Assembly: GCA_905201305.1 (NCBI GenBank) | Contig: CAJKNS010000064.1 | Span: forward strand, 1-10,809 | Length of the DNA stretch: 10,809 bases | Reading direction: 5' to 3' | Origin: an uncultured Eubacteriales bacterium | GTDB lineage: Bacteria; Bacillota; Clostridia; Oscillospirales; Oscillospiraceae | Shown here: in pieces, positions 6,571 to 10,809 of the stretch | How positions within the stretch are numbered: position 1 is the first letter of the stretch | How the letters are laid out: each line of letters opens with the position of its first letter | Position numbers and translations under genes: made by a program | Notes under the pieces: generated by a model | Seen by the model: the letters and a program-made list of their open reading frames with translations, nothing else | What the model was told of the DNA's origin: nothing | The model's database searches: none

Positions 6571-8352
6571 ATGTCTGTATCAGAGACGATCTGGCTGATA
6601 CGCGGAGGAATTTTCCTGGCGGCAGCCATTTTAGGTGAGATACTCATACATAAGGGAAATGATGACCCGAGAGTCCAGCGAATGCAGTGGCTCCTGTTTG
6701 TCATGCCCTTTGCCACCGGCGGATTTTTCAGTGCTTCCTCCGTGGTGCTGGGCGGTGCTTCCATCTGGATTTTGGGGATGGAATATAAAGAAAGCAAACG
6801 GCTAGACCTTCGGCTGAGCCTGTCCTCTGTGGCGCTGGGTCTTGTGGTATTGGGCTATTGGGCATCGCTTTTCTGGGCAGAGAACAAGGGTGCCGCCTGG
6901 ATTGGTGCAGCCAAGTTCTCTTCTCTGGGGCTATATGGTCTGGCGCTCATGCAGCAGTCGTCAGAAAAGCGGGAGAGAATTCTTGCGATTTTGCCGCTGG
7001 CCGGTGCGATCATGGTCGTAACGAGCTTCCCGCTTCAATTCATTTCCGTACTTTCCGATAACATTGCCCCCAAGGGACGGCTGGCGGGATTCTTTGAATA
7101 CCCCAATACCTTTGCGCTGTTTCTCCTGATTGGACTGATCGTCCAGTACACAAAAACGCAGCGGAGAAACGCAGATTATGCCATTGACCTTCTGCTGATT
7201 GTGGGTGTATTTCTCAGCGGCAGCCGGACGAATTTCGCATTTATGGCGCTGATCATTGTGGTGGGCTGTGTGTGCCGAAAGGACCGGAAATTCCGGCTGA
7301 TTACCGGCGGCGGCTTTGTTTTGTGCATCGCGGCGTCGCTGGTGGGCGCCAAGCTGCTGGGAGGCTTTACCGCAGCGCGATATCTGACCGCCAGTGCATC
7401 GGATACATCATTCCTGTGCCGGGTTCTCTATGACTGGGATGCATTGCCGGTGATTCTGCGGCATCCCTTCGGTCTTGGGTACATGGGCTATAGGGCAGTA
7501 CAGGGAAGCATTCAAACCGGCGTTTATACCGTAAGCTATGTCCATAATGAGCTGCTCCAGCTGTTTCTGGATATCGGCTGGATTCCAACTTTGGCGCTTT
7601 GCGCCGCAATCCTGCTGTCGTTTTTCAAACGCGGCGCCGGAGCTCAGCGGAGACTGATCCTGCTGGTAATCGCGGGGCATTGCATGCTGGACTTTGACCT
7701 GCAATATCTGGCGATTTGGATGGTACTGCTGACATGCCTGAATCTGGAGTGCGGAAAAACAGCGGCATTCCAGCGCAGTGTTCCGGCAATGATTGGCGGA
7801 TTTGTAGCTCTGCTGGCTGTATGCCTGTGGCTGGTCACCGGAGATATGCTCTACTATCTGGGAAGGACCCAGCCGTGTCTGGAGCTGACGCCGTTCCACG
7901 GAGCCGCCTTGGAGCGGCAGCTTTCGGAGCTGGACGATGCCGAGGCGCTGGATGAGACAGCCCAAAAGGTTTTGAAGCTCAACCGCTATTCCACCATTGC
8001 ATGGAGCGCAAGAACCAATGCAGCCTATGCAACCGGAAACATTACATCGATGATGCAGTATAAAGAGCGGGCAATTGCTACAGCCCCATACTCCTTGGAC
8101 GAGTATCTGGACTATTTTGATAAGCTATACGGCGCCATGGAACGCTATATCGCCATTGGCGATCAGGGCAGTGCGGCATTCTGCGCACAGAAGCTGCTGA
8201 CCCTTCCGGATCAGATGAATGCTGTGATGGAAGGTTCCTCCGCACTGGCATGGCGCGTGCAGCATATACCTCAACTTACGCTTCCGGCGGAGTATCAGGA
8301 AAAACTGGAGCAGATTCCAGGAAACTTGAGAGGAGGTGTCACAAACAGCTAA
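6571..8352 (+). CDS. O-antigen ligase/polymerase (WaaL/Wzy-like) family membrane protein with C-terminal soluble domain
   Basis: 593-residue polytopic membrane protein. Residues 1-425 hold roughly 11-13 hydrophobic spans. Signatures of the O-antigen ligase/polymerase superfamily are GRLAGFFEYPNT (169-180, with Arg170 and the PN pair), LSGSRTNFAF (215-224, Arg219) and VHNELLQLFLDIGW (324-337, His325) in a large extracytoplasmic loop. In WaaL/Wzy-type enzymes conserved Arg and His residues in these positions act on lipid-linked sugar chains. After the last span (about 404-424) residues 425-593 are soluble and helical with Ala/Tyr/Leu-rich pairs, resembling the TPR-like tail found on some family members. 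The start is fixed by AGGAGG (6559-6564), 6 nt before the ATG. The secreted LRR gene follows after 32 nt with no terminator, so the two are likely co-transcribed. The substrate polymer is unknown, and no glycosyltransferases are in the window. It could also be a protein-glycan ligase rather than a polymerase. Confidence 0.82.
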   Translation: MSVSETIWLIRGGIFLAAAILGEILIHKGNDDPRVQRMQWLLFVMPFATGGFFSASSVVLGGASIWILGMEYKESKRLDLRLSLSSVALGLVVLGYWASLFWAENKGAAWIGAAKFSSLGLYGLALMQQSSEKRERILAILPLAGAIMVVTSFPLQFISVLSDNIAPKGRLAGFFEYPNTFALFLLIGLIVQYTKTQRRNADYAIDLLLIVGVFLSGSRTNFAFMALIIVVGCVCRKDRKFRLITGGGFVLCIAASLVGAKLLGGFTAARYLTASASDTSFLCRVLYDWDALPVILRHPFGLGYMGYRAVQGSIQTGVYTVSYVHNELLQLFLDIGWIPTLALCAAILLSFFKRGAGAQRRLILLVIAGHCMLDFDLQYLAIWMVLLTCLNLECGKTAAFQRSVPAMIGGFVALLAVCLWLVTGDMLYYLGRTQPCLELTPFHGAALERQLSELDDAEALDETAQKVLKLNRYSTIAWSARTNAAYATGNITSMMQYKERAIATAPYSLDEYLDYFDKLYGAMERYIAIGDQGSAAFCAQKLLTLPDQMNAVMEGSSALAWRVQHIPQLTLPAEYQEKLEQIPGNLRGGVTNS

Positions 8353-8370
8353 AACCGAAACGAGCAATAT

Positions 8371-8377
8371 AAGGAGG
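8371..8377 (+). promoter_or_regulatory. Ribosome binding site of the LRR protein gene
   Basis: AAGGAGG followed by 7 nt and the ATG at 8385. It sits in the 32-nt gap after the polymerase-like gene, and no terminator or promoter is visible there, supporting one transcript for both genes. Confidence 0.75.
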
Positions 8378-8384
8378 CATAAAC

Positions 8385-10805
8385 ATGAGTCAAGTAAAGA
8401 AGAAGCTCGGAAGAGGGCTGGCACTGCTTCTGGCAGTGCTGCAGGTCATGCTGGTGTTTGCCGTTGTCCCGGTCAGTGCAGCGGATGACACGACAGCCAG
8501 CGGCACCTGCGGAATAGACGGAAACGGAGACAATCTGACGTGGACACTGGATTCAACGGGAACGCTGACAATCTCCGGAACCGGTGAAATGGCGTATTAT
8601 CAACAGGATTCATCGTCGGGTGAGATTGCGCCATGGCGCCAATACACTGTCAAAAATGTTGTTATTACGGAAGGCGTAACCACCATTGGGCAGTATGCAT
8701 TTTATGGCTGCGACGCTCTGGAAAGCGTATCCCTTCCGGAGAGCATGCTGTCCTTTAATAATTTTGCATTTGAGTATTGCAGCAGCCTGAAAAGCATAAC
8801 CATTCCGGATAAGGTGTGGTCCATTGGGCAAGCTGCATTTAGTGGCTGCACAGCTCTGACCAGTGTAACCATTTCAAATGCAAGCAAGCTTCAATCCATC
8901 GCAGACAGTACATTTGAGGATTGCACCAGTCTGACCAGCGTAACCATTCCAAGCAGCGCAACATCCATTGGAGAGCGTGCATTTTATGGCTGCAAAGCTT
9001 TGACCGGCATCACCATTCCCGCGAGCGTAACGTCCATTGGAAGTTATGCATTTTATGGTTGCAGCAGTCTGGAAAGCGTAACCATTCCCGGGACAAAAAC
9101 CATTGGTGAAAGTGCATTTTTTGGGTGCACCAGCCTGACCAGCGTAACCATTTCTGAGGGCGTAGAAACCATTGGTGAAAGTGCATTTTTGAGCTGCAAC
9201 AAGCTGACCAGCGTAACCATTCCCAAGAGCGTGAAGAGTATTGGAAAAAATGCATTTTCTTACTGCACCGGTCTGACCTCCCTGACCATTTCTGAGGGCG
9301 TAGAAACCATTGATGAAAGTGCATTTTCTAACTGCACCGGTCTGACCAACGTGACCATTCCGGATAGTGTCAGCAGTCTGGCATACTTCGCATTTGGGGG
9401 CTGCACCCAATTAAAAGAAGTTACGCTTCCGGCAAACATAGAAACCATTGCAGGCAGCACTTTTGAAAAATGCAGCGGCCTGGAAAGCGTAACCATTCCC
9501 GAGAAGGTAAAATCCATTGGAACATATGCATTTTATGAGTGCACCGGTCTGACCAGCGTAACCCTTTCTGAGGGCGTAACAACCATTGGTGAAAGTGCAT
9601 TTGAGGAGTGCACCAGTCTGCCCAGCATCACCATTCCCAAGAGTGTAAAGTCCATTGAAAAGTTTGCATTTTGGCATTGCAGCAGCCTGAAGAAAGCAAC
9701 CTATAAAGGCACAAAGACGGAGTGGAAGAGCATCTCCGGGTATGATAGCGCTTTCGCTAATTTGAATGTAGAAATGGTCTACGAGGGCGATACAGCACCG
9801 ATTGCAAGCGGCTCCTGCGGCGACAGTCTGACGTGGAAACTGGATTCGGAGGGAACGCTGACGATCTCCGGAACCGGTGCAATGACTGATTATGCTTCGC
9901 TGACAGTACCATGGAGCAATTACACTATCAATAAAGTTGTTATTGATAACGGCGTAACGACAATTGGACACTATGCATTTAAAGACTGCAGCAGCCTGAA
10001 GAGTGTAACCATTTCCGATAGCGTAACATACATTGGAGGCTGTGCATTCCAAAACTGCAGCAGCCTGGAACGCGTGACCATTCCCGCGAGCGTAACGTCC
10101 ATTGACATAAATGCATTTGATGGGTGCAGCAGCCTGCAGAATGTAACTTATACTGGCACCAAAGAGCAGTGGAACGCAATCACCATTGCGAGCGGGAATG
10201 ATGATCTGAAAAATGCAACCATCACCTGCACGGATGGCATTATCGACGCAACGCGCCATACGCTGAGCGGCACGATTGAGGACTTCGGCTACTTTGCCGA
10301 TAGATCCAACGTACATTCTTCGACGTATGAAGAGTCTGCGAAGGAAGGCGACAACGTATGGTACTGCGTGTACGCCGATGACGGCTATGTTCTGCAGCAG
10401 CTGGAGGTAGGCAGCGAGCTTAAGTCGATTGGTCAGACCTTCTATTCCGGCTATTACGTAATGGGCGCAGAGAACGCTACCATTACAGCAAAATTTAGAC
10501 CGGAGTCGGACGATGGATTCAAGATCGATTACAACTCCGATTTGAAGAACGGTACCATTTCGGTAGACGGCACCCTGGTAGAAGCCGGAGAAACGGTTAC
10601 TGTTACCGTAAAACCGAACCCCGGCTATAAGCTGGCTTCTCTGACCGGTAATTACCAAGTCAAGGGAGGAACCGAGAACGTCGTTCTTTCAGAAGTTGGC
10701 AACGGAGTCTATACCTTTACGATGCCGCCAAGAAACGTCCATTTGAACGTAGAATTTAAGGCAATACCGCACAAAAAAGCAAAACGAAGCCAAATTATGA
10801 TATAA
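8385..10805 (+). CDS. Secreted BspA-type leucine-rich-repeat protein
   Basis: 806-residue exported protein. Residues 1-33 are a Sec signal peptide (basic MSQVKKKLGRG, a long hydrophobic core, cleavage likely after PVSA at 32 or 33). Two LRR_5/BspA-type solenoids follow. Module 1 has an N-terminal cap around LTISGTGEM, then 15 repeats (104-450). Module 2 has a matching cap LTISGTGAM, then 3 repeats (530-599). Each module closes with a TYxGTKxxW block. Repeats are usually 23 residues with the pattern xAFxxCxxLxxVTIPxxVxxIG. Residues about 600-795 hold beta-rich bacterial repeat-type domains with GTISVDGTLVEAGETVTV and YTFTMPPRNVHLNVEF. Proteins of this kind bind host matrix, other bacteria or glycans. 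No LPXTG, SLH or dockerin domain is visible, and the protein ends in a basic tail (PHKKAKRSQIMI) overlapping a promoter-like sequence, so the C-terminus may be truncated. Role here is unproven. Confidence 0.9.
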   Translation: MSQVKKKLGRGLALLLAVLQVMLVFAVVPVSAADDTTASGTCGIDGNGDNLTWTLDSTGTLTISGTGEMAYYQQDSSSGEIAPWRQYTVKNVVITEGVTTIGQYAFYGCDALESVSLPESMLSFNNFAFEYCSSLKSITIPDKVWSIGQAAFSGCTALTSVTISNASKLQSIADSTFEDCTSLTSVTIPSSATSIGERAFYGCKALTGITIPASVTSIGSYAFYGCSSLESVTIPGTKTIGESAFFGCTSLTSVTISEGVETIGESAFLSCNKLTSVTIPKSVKSIGKNAFSYCTGLTSLTISEGVETIDESAFSNCTGLTNVTIPDSVSSLAYFAFGGCTQLKEVTLPANIETIAGSTFEKCSGLESVTIPEKVKSIGTYAFYECTGLTSVTLSEGVTTIGESAFEECTSLPSITIPKSVKSIEKFAFWHCSSLKKATYKGTKTEWKSISGYDSAFANLNVEMVYEGDTAPIASGSCGDSLTWKLDSEGTLTISGTGAMTDYASLTVPWSNYTINKVVIDNGVTTIGHYAFKDCSSLKSVTISDSVTYIGGCAFQNCSSLERVTIPASVTSIDINAFDGCSSLQNVTYTGTKEQWNAITIASGNDDLKNATITCTDGIIDATRHTLSGTIEDFGYFADRSNVHSSTYEESAKEGDNVWYCVYADDGYVLQQLEVGSELKSIGQTFYSGYYVMGAENATITAKFRPESDDGFKIDYNSDLKNGTISVDGTLVEAGETVTVTVKPNPGYKLASLTGNYQVKGGTENVVLSEVGNGVYTFTMPPRNVHLNVEFKAIPHKKAKRSQIMI
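8694..9734 (+). repeat. LRR array 1: 15 tandem units of about 69 bp
   Basis: Fifteen tandem units starting with Tyr104 of the LRR protein. Twelve of the first 14 are exactly 23 residues; unit 3 has 25, unit 6 has 22, and the closing unit 15 has 24. All 15 carry the AF/TF-xx-Cys motif. Units 7, 9 and 13 share an SEGV-type loop and units 8 and 14 share KSVKSI, giving a 138-bp two-unit periodicity at the DNA level (9111-9248 compared with 9249-9386). Confidence 0.93.
9972..10181 (+). repeat. LRR array 2: 3 tandem units
   Basis: Three units of 23, 23 and 24 residues (530-599) with the same AFxxCSSL pattern as array 1, preceded by a second copy of the N-terminal cap and closed by a TYTGTKEQW block like that ending array 1. 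It is a shorter copy of the same module. Confidence 0.9.
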
Positions 10806-10806
10806 T
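10798..10806 (+). promoter_or_regulatory. Extended -10 promoter element at the window end
   Basis: TGATATAAT is a perfect extended -10 motif (TGN-TATAAT). It overlaps the last codons and stop of the LRR gene in an A-rich stretch. No good -35 lies 16-18 nt upstream, but extended -10 promoters can work without one. It would drive a gene beyond the window, which cannot be seen. Confidence 0.4.
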
Positions 10807-10809
10807 GAA

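Noticed and set aside
6549..6797. Small minus-strand open frame overlapping the start of the polymerase-like gene
   Set aside because: It covers the ribosome binding site and N-terminus of the well-supported plus-strand gene and shows no ribosome binding site or family features.
8694..10181. CRISPR-like regular repeats
   Set aside because: The 69-bp periodicity is protein-coding, in frame and continuous, with no unrelated spacers; it is an LRR array.
9411..10658. Long minus-strand open frame (415 codons) opposite the LRR gene, plus others at 8874-9410 and 9010-9324
   Set aside because: They are antisense shadows: their Cys/Gly/Tyr-rich periodic sequence is the reverse complement of the LRR repeats, no ribosome binding site fits, and the plus-strand protein has a signal peptide and clear family repeats.

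Overview
The window looks like chromosomal DNA from a low-to-mid GC Gram-positive gut anaerobe, most likely a Clostridia member of the Oscillospiraceae/Ruminococcaceae type. This is inferred from strong AGGAGG-type ribosome binding sites, a RibU-like ECF substrate-binding subunit, a YmdB-family phosphodiesterase, a compact rhaBAD operon and a BspA-type leucine-rich-repeat (LRR) surface protein. Nothing seen identifies the species.

Layout. (1) 1-509, plus strand: the 3' part of a RibU-like ECF transporter S component, running in from outside the window. It converges on rmuC across a 16-bp perfect hairpin. (2) 572-2931, minus strand: a two-gene unit ymdB-rmuC with its own sigma-A-like promoter. 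The ymdB stop codon is part of the rmuC Shine-Dalgarno sequence. (3) 2977-6428, minus strand: a rhamnose catabolic operon, rhaB (kinase), rhaA (isomerase), rhaD (aldolase), with ATGA overlap or 3-nt spacing, ending in an intrinsic terminator. RhaB appears to lack the usual C-terminal 50 or so residues. (4) 6366-6570: a 205-bp divergent intergenic region. (5) 6571-10805, plus strand: an O-antigen ligase/polymerase-family membrane protein with a soluble C-terminal extension, followed 32 nt later by an 806-residue secreted LRR protein. The LRR protein has two solenoid modules (15 and 3 repeats) and then beta-type repeat domains.

How the genes work together. RhaA, RhaB and RhaD convert L-rhamnose through L-rhamnulose and L-rhamnulose-1-phosphate to dihydroxyacetone phosphate and L-lactaldehyde. 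No rhamnose transporter, mutarotase or regulator is in the window. YmdB (cyclic nucleotide/RNA-related phosphodiesterase family) and RmuC (nuclease-like DNA recombination family) are probably co-transcribed. The polymerase-like protein and the LRR protein look like a cell-surface pair, one handling a glycan or other lipid-linked polymer and the other exported.

I did not find a clearly novel defence or mobile system. The items most worth a second look are the polymerase/LRR pair, the repeat architecture and abrupt C-terminus of the LRR protein, the short RhaB, and the ymdB-rmuC coupling. There is no stretch over 300 bases without a gene.
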